Below are positions 26,192-33,350 of a DNA stretch of 37,327 nucleotides, piece after piece (the first letter of the stretch is position 1; every line of letters begins with the position of its first letter). Position numbers and translations under genes: made by a program. The notes beneath the pieces are model-generated. The model was given only the letters and a program-made list of their open reading frames with translations. It made no database searches and was not told where the DNA came from. This stretch comes from Niastella sp. (GTDB taxonomy: Bacteria > Bacteroidota > Bacteroidia > Chitinophagales > Chitinophagaceae): contig JAGIBF010000080.1 of assembly GCA_017744515.1 (NCBI GenBank), forward strand, positions 1 to 37,327, given 5' to 3'.

Positions 26192-27442
26192 TTATTGGTC
26201 CTGATAATTGAGCCGGAACTTTGTCAGATCGGGCTGGTATTTCCGTGGGCGCGACAACTCGTACTGGTAAATGATGTTACCCGATTCTTTAAAGAAGGGG
26301 TAGCCTATCTGTTCGTATTCGTACTTATTATCGTTCAATATGCCATCACTGTTCACATAGATCACGCCGCTGAGCATGAACTCCACTTTGTGTTCGAAAT
26401 CTACAATATAAGTTACATCTGTCAGGAACCCATACGACCAGCCGGTTTTATTAAAAGCCCGGATATACGATGGTATGTGTCCGTGGCCTGCTTTAAAGAA
26501 AAAGAACTTGGTATAGCTCTCGAAAAACTCTGTGGTATCGTATTGGGGATGTTTGCTTTCGTAAGGCAGCTTCGACATATAGCGGTATAGGAACGCATAA
26601 TCATCCTCCGTTAATTTGAACCGCTGTCGCGGTTTGACGGATTCAGGGAAAAGAACCGACTGGGCAATCTGTTGAAGATCTTCCAGTGGCGCATTGTTGT
26701 GTGTGGTAAAATCCATGGGCGCATCGATCAGGCTATCGTCGCGGTTGAAATGGCCTTTGCCAACCAGTATTTTCTTGCTGAAATCGAAGGGTACAGTACT
26801 ATTAGCTGGTGGTTGTTCATAGATGATCTGACTATCCTTCAAAAAGCGGATAGCATTGGTGTGACGGTTCTGGTCTTCATTCATGGTTACGAAACGGCGG
26901 GTAATACGGGTGTCTTTATAGCCTTTCTGCCATAGCCTTTCATTGAGCGTTTGTTGTCCTACAAATTCATACAGGCGATTATAAGCGTCATTATCGCTAA
27001 CCAGAAATATCTTCCGGATGTACTGTGCTACAGAAGGCAGGCCATTGGCTGCCGAAGAATCTTTCCATACCCTTGTTTGCCGCTCATAGCTGCTGTCGGT
27101 AAGCATGGGGGTGTATTTATTCACGCCTGATTTATTCAATTCATTCAACTTTTCCAATGCGCTGAAGGCTACCGGCATTTTTACCATGGAAGCCGGGTTG
27201 AAATAACGGTTCCTCTCAACGTTGAGGTAGTAATGTTTGAATTTCGGACGGTTGTTTTTATCGCGGTTGATCTGTGTATAGATCAATTGGTACTGGAAAC
27301 TGTCTGGCTTGTTCAATACATTCAGCAGGAGTGGAGAGGCTTGTTTGCGGAGCAGTTGATCCAGCCAGGGATCGGTTTTTTGCTGGCTCACAGCAAAAAA
27401 GCAGATCAATAAGCAGTAGCTGGTTGCAAGAAAACGTTTCAT
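26192..27442 (-). CDS. Secreted serine hydrolase of the class-A beta-lactamase fold
   Basis: 416 aa, signal peptide about 1-20 (MKRFLATSYCLLICFFAVSQ). The three active-site motifs of the penicillin-recognising fold are present: SMVK (Ser85-Lys88), SDN (149-151) and KTG (332-334). Length and motif spacing are larger than in typical class-A enzymes (about 290 aa), so it is a beta-lactamase2-type hydrolase rather than an obvious resistance enzyme. No Glu166-type loop was identified. It is the first gene of the unit with the GH9-deacetylase fusion, so both may act on the same envelope or extracellular material. Peptidoglycan or an amide/ester substrate is possible. Confidence 0.88.
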   Translation of the reverse strand: MKRFLATSYCLLICFFAVSQQKTDPWLDQLLRKQASPLLLNVLNKPDSFQYQLIYTQINRDKNNRPKFKHYYLNVERNRYFNPASMVKMPVAFSALEKLNELNKSGVNKYTPMLTDSSYERQTRVWKDSSAANGLPSVAQYIRKIFLVSDNDAYNRLYEFVGQQTLNERLWQKGYKDTRITRRFVTMNEDQNRHTNAIRFLKDSQIIYEQPPANSTVPFDFSKKILVGKGHFNRDDSLIDAPMDFTTHNNAPLEDLQQIAQSVLFPESVKPRQRFKLTEDDYAFLYRYMSKLPYESKHPQYDTTEFFESYTKFFFFKAGHGHIPSYIRAFNKTGWSYGFLTDVTYIVDFEHKVEFMLSGVIYVNSDGILNDNKYEYEQIGYPFFKESGNIIYQYELSRPRKYQPDLTKFRLNYQDQ

Positions 27443-27530
27443 GAGAGTAAGATACGAAACGCTGGTGTTTTTATTTTTTGTATCTTTAGATAAATGTCAG
27501 GCATACGAAAACATATAAACACTTTGTACT

Positions 27531-27783
27531 GCAGGCAGCCATTGCTTGAAGCGCAAACTCATTGTACCTGCCTGCTCTTCAACTTCGGAAAGAAGTCCAA
27601 TTACTATCCAACCTGTAAGGACTTTCATACTTAGTCCCCGGCCTCATCATACTACCCGGGCTGGGGTTACACGCAATTTTATTTACTGAGTATTCCACTT
27701 CTCTCGTAGTGGAAGTATTAACACTATTGGTAAATAGGGGAAGGCAAACCTGTTGTAGGTTCGGTCGAGGGCCCTCTTTTGCC
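27531..27783. other. Highly structured non-coding region; candidate ncRNA or leader
   Basis: The gap 27443-27800 has no convincing ORF but several nested inverted repeats. GCAGGCA (27531-27537)/TGCCTGC (27569-27575). ACTTC-GGAAA-GAAGT (27582-27596). AGTCC (27594-27598) and AGTCC (27633-27637) can each pair with GGACT (27619-27623), giving two exclusive stems. TATTTAC (27680-27686)/GTAAATA (27730-27736) encloses TTCCACT (27693-27699)/AGTGGAA (27708-27714). GGCAA (27743-27747)/TTGCC (27779-27783) follows. The strand is unknown; plus would make it the leader of the 27801 gene. It matches no tmRNA, RNase P or SRP motif I know. Confidence 0.4.
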
Positions 27784-27800
27784 AATTCAAAAAGCAGATC

Positions 27801-28004
27801 ATGGCAAATCAACGAAAGTCAAACATGATCAATGAGCAGTTGGTGTTACCACTGGCATTGATCAACGGTATCGTCATCAGGAACGGCTACCTGGTAAATA
27901 GCAAGTGGTGCTGGATGTTGTTCATCACCCTGCCATTGTTGCTGTGGCCGGTTGCTCATCATTTCATTACGATCAAAATAACAAATCATGCAAAAGATAA
28001 ATAA
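27801..28004 (+). CDS. Small membrane protein overlapping the GreA/GreB-like gene
   Basis: 67 aa, one or two hydrophobic segments (about 14-28 and 37-55; WCWMLFITLPLLLWPVAHHF). The ATG at 27801 gives MANQRKS; a second ATG at 27831 would start MINEQLV and is also plausible. It overlaps the next gene by 17 bases in another frame, which suggests translational coupling. I do not recognise a function. Hydrophobicity, the overlap and the structured leader upstream support it being real. Confidence 0.6.
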   Translation: MANQRKSNMINEQLVLPLALINGIVIRNGYLVNSKWCWMLFITLPLLLWPVAHHFITIKITNHAKDK

Positions 28005-28383
28005 CCAGCTTGTACTAAGACTGGATGATTATAAGCTATTGACAGCTTACTTTAATAACTGGCAAGGAAATACTGTAGTAGAAAAAAAGAGTACAAGGGT
28101 ATTGAAGGAAGAACTGAAGCGTGCCCGGCTGGTAGAGAAAGAAGATTTTCCTGCTGATGCTGTCCGGCTTAATTCACGTGTGAAGATAAAAGCTGAAGGC
28201 AGAGAAGATGTGATGGAACTGGTATTGGTAATGCCCGATAAGGCAGATATGAAAGCGAAGAAGGTGTCTGTTACGGCGCCGGTTGGTGCTGCCCTGATTG
28301 GCTTTCGCCAGGGTCAGCAGGTAAGCTGGCAGGTGCCGGCGGGTAATAAGACGTTTACGATATTGGAGGTGGTGAATGAATAG
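27988..28383 (+). CDS. GreA/GreB C-terminal domain-like (Rnk-type) protein
   Basis: 131 aa. The N-terminal part has LDDYKLLTAYF and a helical KSTRVLKEELKRARLVEKEDFPADAVRLNSRVKI segment. The C-terminal part (about 60-131) resembles the GreA/GreB C-terminal domain: VELVLVMPDKADMKAKKVSVTAPVGAALIGFRQGQQVSWQVPAGNKTFTILEV. Proteins with this domain but only a short N-terminus bind RNA polymerase and modulate elongation, as Rnk does. The coiled-coil needed for transcript cleavage is absent, so it is not a canonical Gre factor. It follows the small membrane gene, with overlap. Confidence 0.82.
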   Translation: MQKINNQLVLRLDDYKLLTAYFNNWQGNTVVEKKSTRVLKEELKRARLVEKEDFPADAVRLNSRVKIKAEGREDVMELVLVMPDKADMKAKKVSVTAPVGAALIGFRQGQQVSWQVPAGNKTFTILEVVNE

Positions 28384-28400
28384 ATTGATTGAATATAATA

Positions 28401-28420
28401 AAGGGGCGTTACCGCCCCTT
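28401..28420 (-). terminator. Hairpin terminator for the GNAT gene (possibly bidirectional)
   Basis: AAGGGGCG-TTAC-CGCCCCTT: a perfect 8-bp stem with a tetraloop. Read on the minus strand it is followed by the T-rich TTATTATATT, fitting the end of the GNAT gene at 28423. It also sits 17 bases after the GreA/GreB-like stop, so it may serve both genes. Confidence 0.85.
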
Positions 28421-28422
28421 CC

Positions 28423-28857
28423 CTAAAACCTCTTCACAAAATGATGTGAGCCTAAAACAAATCCTTTGCTTAAATACAGGCGGTGCGCCGTATTACGGTG
28501 ATAGCCAGAATCAAGATGAACAGTAGCCTTGCCAGTGTCTTTGGCCAGTTGAAATATATAATCCAGTAACTGACTGCCATAACCTTGACCACGGTGATCA
28601 GACAATGTACCCAAGTCATCAATATAGATCATCTTTCCGGTATGCAGCATGTGCATGTTGCGGAAGCCGGCAAAAGACACTGCTTTTTTATCTTCTCCTG
28701 CTTTAACAGACACATATAATAGCTGATACCCATCCTGCATCATCTCTTTTACCTGCTCCAGGTATTGTTGTGGGCTAACGAGGTACGGACGTAATTCCTT
28801 CACCACTTCCCAGCAATCCAGTATCTCCTGATCACTTTGTGCAAAGCGTATTTCCAT
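28423..28857 (-). CDS. GNAT family N-acetyltransferase
   Basis: 144 aa from ATG 28857 (MEIRFAQSDQEILDCW). The frame is open further upstream to 28998, but that part lies in the promoter and divergent gene and is rejected. The GNAT acetyl-CoA motif is DHRGQGYGSQLLDYIFQLA (about 86-104). HLDSGYHRNTAHRLYLSKGFVLGSHHF is the C-terminal core. Cytoplasmic; substrate unknown. It is divergent to a MocR regulator, so it is its probable target. Confidence 0.88.
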   Translation of the reverse strand: MEIRFAQSDQEILDCWEVVKELRPYLVSPQQYLEQVKEMMQDGYQLLYVSVKAGEDKKAVSFAGFRNMHMLHTGKMIYIDDLGTLSDHRGQGYGSQLLDYIFQLAKDTGKATVHLDSGYHRNTAHRLYLSKGFVLGSHHFVKRF

Positions 28858-28892
28858 GGCTAAAACTTTATTGGTTGTATGTTTTGATGATA

Positions 28893-28900
28893 CAAACTTA
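28893..28900 (-). promoter_or_regulatory. Candidate -7 promoter element of the GNAT gene
   Basis: On the minus strand this reads TAAGTTTG, a full match to TAnnTTTG, 36 bases before the GNAT ATG. The operator-like repeats at 28911-28928 cover the region where -33 would lie. Confidence 0.5.
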
Positions 28901-28910
28901 TAATTCCTTT

Positions 28911-28951
28911 GGACTACCTTTATAGTCCAGATTAAACAAGGCTGGTAGTCC
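28911..28951. promoter_or_regulatory. Operator-like repeats between GNAT and MocR genes
   Basis: GGACTA (28911-28916) and TAGTCC (28923-28928) form an inverted repeat with a 6-base centre. A third half-site TAGTCC (28946-28951) lies in direct orientation to the second, ending 3 bases before the MocR ATG at 28955. MocR proteins usually bind mixed direct/inverted repeats next to their own gene, so this fits control of both divergent genes. A TTCCTTTG element (28904-28911) could be the plus-strand -7 box. Confidence 0.55.
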
Positions 28952-28954
28952 AGT

Positions 28955-30427
28955 ATGTTGCCATTCCAATCCCTCATCAGCATCGATAAAAACAGCATTA
29001 TCCCGGTATATCAGCAAATAGCCAACCGGCTGGTAAGTCTTATCCGGGAAGGTATTATCAGGCCCGGCAGTGCTTTGCCTGGAAGTCGGGAGATGGCAGA
29101 ATTGCTGCAGCTGCATCGTAAAACAGTTGTCGCTGCTTATGAAGAGTTGAATGCGCAGGACTGGATCGAGAGTGTGCCCCGTAAAGGAGTTTTTGTGGCC
29201 CAAAACCTGCCGGAAGTAAAGCCACGAAAGTTTACGGAGGGAGTGAGCGTGTCGGCATATGCGGGTAATACTGGTTTCAGTTTCAACCGGCAGCTTATTG
29301 TTCCTGCTCCTTCCTCCGGTGTGCAGAAACAAAGATTGGTGATCAATGATGGTTTTCCCGACTTGCGGCTGGCGCCTATGGAAGCGCTGATGCGGGAATA
29401 CAGAAGCCTGACCAAAAATAAGACCATACACGCCATGATCGAACGATCGGATCCTGCTGGTGTTTATTCCCTGCGGGAAGCGATGGTACCTTATTTGTCC
29501 TCCACCAGGGGATTGAGCATACAGACAAACAATGTGATGATAACAAGAGGTGCTCAAATGGCCATTTACCTTGCGGCACGCCTGCTCATACAGCCGGGTG
29601 ACTATGTGGCGGTGGGTGATCCTAATTATCACCTTGCCAACATCGTTTTTGAAGAAGCAGGAGCAAAGCTTGTACGGATTCCTGTCGATGAGCAGGGGAT
29701 GGATATAGACGCATTGGCCACCGCTTGCAAGAAAAAGAAAATACGGATTGTATATGTGATCCCGCATCACCACCATCCTACTACCACCACGCTCAGTGCC
29801 GATCGCAGGATGCAGCTGTTGCAACTGGTACGGCAATATAAATTGGCTGTGATAGAAGACGACTACGATTTCAGCTTTCATTACGATTCCGCACCCATCC
29901 TGCCCCTGGCCAGTACCCACCACGATGGGTGCGTGATTTATATAGGGTCTGTCACCAAAGTATTGACACCTTCCCTGCGCATCGGTTTTATGGTAGCGCC
30001 GGAGAACTTTATCAAACAGGCCGCCAACCTGCGAAGGCTGATTGACCTGCGCGGTGACAACCTGATGGAAACAGCGATAGCCACCCTCATCCGGAATGGC
30101 GATATAGGCCGGCACACCAAAAAGAGTAACAAGGTATACCACCAGCGGCGGGATATGTTTTGCTCACTGCTCGATGAACACCTGTCCGGCATTGTCAATT
30201 ATCAAAAACCAGCCGGTGGCATGGCCATTTGGGCCAGGTTTCATCGCCAATACCCGCTGCCTGCCGTGGCAGCCCGCGCTTTGGAATTGGGCCTGTTCAT
30301 GAACAATGGCGCCGCCTATGTTACCGGCAAAGCCAATTACAACGCCCTTCGTGTGGGATTCGCCTCCCTCAACGAAAAAGAAATGCAGGAAGTGGTGGGT
30401 GTTCTGGCGAGGGCGGTCAAAAAGTAG
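28955..30427 (+). CDS. MocR/PdxR-family regulator (GntR HTH + aminotransferase-like domain)
   Basis: 490 aa. A winged HTH of the GntR type (about 10-83; GSALPGSREMAELLQLHRKTVVAAYEEL) is fused to a fold-type-I aminotransferase-like domain (about 130-490). PLP-site residues are present: EDDYD (301-305) and IGSVTKVLTPSLRIGF with Lys335. MocR proteins use PLP or its aldimine as effector and regulate PLP synthesis, GABA or other amine metabolism. No pdx or gab gene lies here, so the divergent GNAT is the likely target. Which effector is used is not known. Confidence 0.92.
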   Translation: MLPFQSLISIDKNSIIPVYQQIANRLVSLIREGIIRPGSALPGSREMAELLQLHRKTVVAAYEELNAQDWIESVPRKGVFVAQNLPEVKPRKFTEGVSVSAYAGNTGFSFNRQLIVPAPSSGVQKQRLVINDGFPDLRLAPMEALMREYRSLTKNKTIHAMIERSDPAGVYSLREAMVPYLSSTRGLSIQTNNVMITRGAQMAIYLAARLLIQPGDYVAVGDPNYHLANIVFEEAGAKLVRIPVDEQGMDIDALATACKKKKIRIVYVIPHHHHPTTTTLSADRRMQLLQLVRQYKLAVIEDDYDFSFHYDSAPILPLASTHHDGCVIYIGSVTKVLTPSLRIGFMVAPENFIKQAANLRRLIDLRGDNLMETAIATLIRNGDIGRHTKKSNKVYHQRRDMFCSLLDEHLSGIVNYQKPAGGMAIWARFHRQYPLPAVAARALELGLFMNNGAAYVTGKANYNALRVGFASLNEKEMQEVVGVLARAVKK

Positions 30428-30542
30428 CTGTTATTTTGGCAGGGATGCGGTAGGAAAAAAGTCCGGGTAATTTTATATTCTCTTTACCGTTATAATCCTG
30501 TAGGAAAACTCTAATTTGTATCCCTATTTTAACCCCAGCATC

Positions 30543-32588
30543 ATGAGATCGTTATTACGGGCTTTGTTGATCATCAGCCTTTTGCCCGCAACCCTGTCAT
30601 TTGCCCAAAGCAATAAGCCCCGCGTGGAAAAAGAGCCCGCTTGGGTCACCATTCATACACCTGACTATAACGATACAAAACTCGATCAGGAAGCAGAAGG
30701 TGGTTATGTCGATCTGATCCTGGATAAACAGGTATCTGTTGGAACACAGTCTACCTATTACAAACGAGCCTACCGGATCATTTCAGAATCGGGCGTTCAA
30801 AATGCTTCGGAAGTTAGTGTGGGTTTTGACCCTTCCTACAGCCAGCTCACCTTTCATTCCATCAACATTATTCGCGGCAGTGAAAAGATCAATAAGCTGC
30901 AACTGTCGAAGATCAAGACGATACAACAGGAAAGTGAGCTGAACAGGTATTTGTACAATGGAGCGCTCTCATCTGTTATCTTTCTCGAAGATGTGCGCAA
31001 AGGAGATATCGTGGAGTATAGTTACACTGTCAAGGGTTCCAATCCTGTGTTCAAGGGAAAATATACAGATATGCTCACTACCAGTTTCGGTGTACCGATG
31101 TATTACCTGTATTACCGGATCATCCTACCCAAAGGGCGTGACATCACTATTAAGAATAGCCTTACCGATATAAAATACACAAAATCGGAAACAGCTAAAG
31201 AAACAACTTATGACTGGAAACAGGAAAAAATACCAGCCCTGCACCTGCAGGATCGTATTCCTGGCTGGTATGATCCCTACGCCATGGTGATGGTGAGCGA
31301 ATACAAGGATTGGAAAGAAGTAAACGATTGGGCGCTCCAGCTTTTCCCGTTCAGCAATAAGCTTTCGCCTGCATTGCAAAAAAAGATAGACGAGATTACA
31401 AAAGCCGATACATCGATAGAAAAAAGAATATTGGCTGCCCTGCGTTTTGTGCAGGATGATGTGCGCTACCTCGGCATAGAAATGGGGGACCGCTCTCACA
31501 AGCCACACCATCCTGATAAAGTATTTACACAGCGGTTTGGCGATTGCAAAGATAAGAGCTACCTGCTTTGTACCATGTTGCAAGCATTGGGTGTGGAAGC
31601 AAAGCCAGTGCTGATCAGCTCTACTTACAGAAAGACGATCAATGACTGGTTGCCGGCGCCGACGGTATTTGATCATACCACCGTTTGCGTGCGGTATGAA
31701 GGCCGCACTTATTGGTTCGATCCTACCATCTCTTACCAGCGGGGCAAACTCAAGGATATTTCTTATCCCGATTATCAATATGGTCTTATTATTGAAGACA
31801 GCACCCGTGCTCTGACAGCCATTGCGCCACAAAACAATAAAGGGCTGATCGATATCAAAGAAGAGTTTAGCATCCCCGATATGTTTGGCACAGCAAGGCT
31901 GGTTGTAAGAACAACATATAGCGGGGCATTTGCCGATGATATCCGGGATGACTTCAGCAGCAGTAGCTTGTTTGAAATGCGTAAAACCTTTCAAACGTTT
32001 TATACAGGGTATTTTGAGAAGATCAACATCGATAGTCTCACTTATACAGATGATGACCAAACCGGCAAATTCACTACCTGGGAATATTATACCATCAAAG
32101 ACTTTTGGGAGAAAGAAGGGTCACAAAAGAAATGCTGGTTTTCGCCTTTCGTTATCAGCGGCGTATTGAAAAAGCCGAAAGATGCCAACCGTACCATGCC
32201 ATTCTATATTACACATCCGGCCAGGTACCATGAAGAAGTGATCGTGAACCTGCCTGAAGACTGGAACTTCTCCGATATGATGGAGGAGATGAAATGTCCG
32301 GCTTTCACCATGCGTGCGCATGCGGCGTATGCAGGCAGAAAGCTGAAATTGAAATATGAGTTCGAAAGCCTGAAAGACCATGTGCTGCCCACCGAGGCAA
32401 CAGCATTTTTTAAAGAGTATAAGACCTTTGAAGAAAATGTAAGCTACATGCTTAGCAAAGGCGATGGCGAGGAAGTGATCAAAGAAACGCCTAAGAAAAA
32501 AGAGAAAGAAGGGGTCAATACCGGATTTATCATAATAGCCGTATTGCTTATCAGCGGTGGCATATTATGGTGGACACAAAGACGTTGA
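30543..32588 (+). CDS. DUF3857/transglutaminase-like membrane protein
   Basis: 681 aa from ATG 30543 (MRSLLRALLIISLLPATLSFAQ); the upstream TTG start of the same frame lacks support. After the signal peptide comes a DUF3857 region (about 40-240). A transglutaminase-like domain (about 255-390) follows, with its Cys in RFGDCKDKSYLL, His in VFDHTTVCV and Asp in WFDPT. A further beta-rich region and a C-terminal TM (VNTGFIIIAVLLISGGILWW) anchor it. So most of the protein is exported and membrane-tethered. Family members may cleave or cross-link envelope peptides, but no substrate is known. A terminator overlaps the stop. Confidence 0.9.
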   Translation: MRSLLRALLIISLLPATLSFAQSNKPRVEKEPAWVTIHTPDYNDTKLDQEAEGGYVDLILDKQVSVGTQSTYYKRAYRIISESGVQNASEVSVGFDPSYSQLTFHSINIIRGSEKINKLQLSKIKTIQQESELNRYLYNGALSSVIFLEDVRKGDIVEYSYTVKGSNPVFKGKYTDMLTTSFGVPMYYLYYRIILPKGRDITIKNSLTDIKYTKSETAKETTYDWKQEKIPALHLQDRIPGWYDPYAMVMVSEYKDWKEVNDWALQLFPFSNKLSPALQKKIDEITKADTSIEKRILAALRFVQDDVRYLGIEMGDRSHKPHHPDKVFTQRFGDCKDKSYLLCTMLQALGVEAKPVLISSTYRKTINDWLPAPTVFDHTTVCVRYEGRTYWFDPTISYQRGKLKDISYPDYQYGLIIEDSTRALTAIAPQNNKGLIDIKEEFSIPDMFGTARLVVRTTYSGAFADDIRDDFSSSSLFEMRKTFQTFYTGYFEKINIDSLTYTDDDQTGKFTTWEYYTIKDFWEKEGSQKKCWFSPFVISGVLKKPKDANRTMPFYITHPARYHEEVIVNLPEDWNFSDMMEEMKCPAFTMRAHAAYAGRKLKLKYEFESLKDHVLPTEATAFFKEYKTFEENVSYMLSKGDGEEVIKETPKKKEKEGVNTGFIIIAVLLISGGILWWTQRR

Positions 32589-32610
32589 CTTAAAAAGGGC
32601 CAACGTCTTT
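32578..32610 (+). terminator. Intrinsic terminator overlapping the DUF3857 gene end
   Basis: AAAGACGTTG (32578-32587) and CAACGTCTTT (32601-32610) form a perfect 10-bp stem with a 13-base loop. The stop codon (32586-32588) overlaps the left arm. The T-tract is short, so it could act partly as an mRNA 3' hairpin. Confidence 0.65.
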
Positions 32611-32626
32611 AGTTACGGATAGTTTG

Positions 32627-32953
32627 CTACAGAACCAGAATGAGAATAAGAATAATGATCAGGATGCCGGTCAAAGAAATATAAACACCGCCACGGCCTA
32701 TAGCTTTAGCTTCTTTATTCAGGTCTCTTACTTCACGACGTAATTCCCTGCGCTCGGCCCTGCTCAGGGTTGATCTGTCCATATCCCGTATCTCTTCTAC
32801 ACGGCTCTTGATCTCTTCAACCCGTGCTTTCTTTTCCGCTTCCGACATACGGGCAATCTTCTCTTTATCAAAGCCATTGGAGGTGCTGGTTGCATGAAGG
32901 GTGCTGGTAGTGATCAATAATGCTATTGATAACAAAAGAACTCTGTATCTCAT
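32627..32953 (-). CDS. Small coiled-coil, C-terminally anchored protein
   Basis: 108 aa. Signal peptide or N-terminal anchor (about 1-21), a highly charged helical middle (about 30-90; SEAEKKARVEEIKSRVEEIRDMD and RAERRELRREVRDLNKEAKA), and a C-terminal hydrophobic stretch (GILIIILILILVL). It resembles small Bacteroidota envelope proteins of unknown function. Monocistronic. I do not recognise a named family. Confidence 0.75.
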   Translation of the reverse strand: MRYRVLLLSIALLITTSTLHATSTSNGFDKEKIARMSEAEKKARVEEIKSRVEEIRDMDRSTLSRAERRELRREVRDLNKEAKAIGRGGVYISLTGILIIILILILVL

Positions 32954-33038
32954 GGTAGTAGTTTTAAAACTTCATTAGCAAATCAATAGCCTGCTCACCC
33001 ATTCATGAAATGCCATACATACAATATTCCTGAGTATC

Positions 33039-33188
33039 ATGAGGTTGTTACAAAGCGTGCTTTTTACGACAGCTCTATTGTGTAGCATTATTTCTACAAA
33101 GCATTTAACAGAAGATCGATCACTTTCGACAGGCCATATTTTCTGGCATCATTTTTACTTCTTATTAAGTCTACTTATGCTGTGGTGA
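33039..33188 (+). CDS. Candidate 49-aa small membrane protein with its own terminator
   Basis: 49 codons from ATG 33039 to TGA 33186-33188. It encodes a hydrophobic N-terminal segment (MRLLQSVLFTTALLCSII), a short polar middle (STKHLTEDRSLSTGH) and a second hydrophobic segment (IFWHHFYFLLSLLMLW). The TGA lies inside the left arm of a 14-bp hairpin with a T-tract (33184-33231), and no other plus-strand gene could use that terminator. The hydrophobic design and terminator suggest a real small gene; alternatively the transcript is a non-coding RNA. No strong promoter was identified. Confidence 0.4.
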   Translation: MRLLQSVLFTTALLCSIISTKHLTEDRSLSTGHIFWHHFYFLLSLLMLW

Positions 33189-33231
33189 AAGTAAAGGCCT
33201 GTTCTCAGATCCTTTACTTTCACCTTTTTTT
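33184..33231 (+). terminator. Strong intrinsic terminator without an annotated upstream gene
   Basis: GGTGAAAGTAAAGG (33184-33197) and CCTTTACTTTCACC (33211-33224) form a perfect 14-bp stem with a 13-base loop and a run of seven T. It functions on the plus strand only. The closest plus-strand gene upstream ends at 32588 with its own hairpin, so it should serve a short transcript starting within 32954-33180. Confidence 0.9.
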
Positions 33232-33301
33232 ATTGCCATTTTAAAACCTACGCGTTTAAGAATTACCTCTTTGGAGTATTGTTATGGGTATTGCACCGCA
33301 G

Positions 33302-33309
33302 TAGCTTTG
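33302..33309 (+). promoter_or_regulatory. Candidate promoter of the repeat-bearing serine hydrolase
   Basis: TAGCTTTG is a full TAnnTTTG match 41 bases before the ATG at 33351. A TTG at 33279-33281 lies 20 bases upstream as a -33 candidate. This spacing is typical of Bacteroidota promoters. Confidence 0.55.
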
Positions 33310-33350
33310 TGGCCTGAAATCACAACTTTACATCATCTAAAACTGCGTGT

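Noticed and set aside
26192..27442. Antibiotic-resistance beta-lactamase
   Set aside because: The protein has the fold motifs but is over 100 residues longer than class-A enzymes and lies in a glycan-hydrolase unit, so a resistance role is not supported.
27494..27637. Possible 47-codon ORF in the structured region
   Set aside because: No conserved feature, and it would start immediately after a weak -7 element. The base-pairing pattern explains the region better.
27531..27783. tmRNA, RNase P RNA or SRP RNA
   Set aside because: Signature segments such as GAGGAAAGTCC or the tmRNA ends are missing.
28898..30142. 414-codon minus-strand ORF
   Set aside because: Antisense to the MocR gene, whose HTH and PLP motifs are complete.
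31125..32060. 311-codon minus-strand ORF
   Set aside because: Antisense to the DUF3857/transglutaminase gene, which has a complete catalytic triad.
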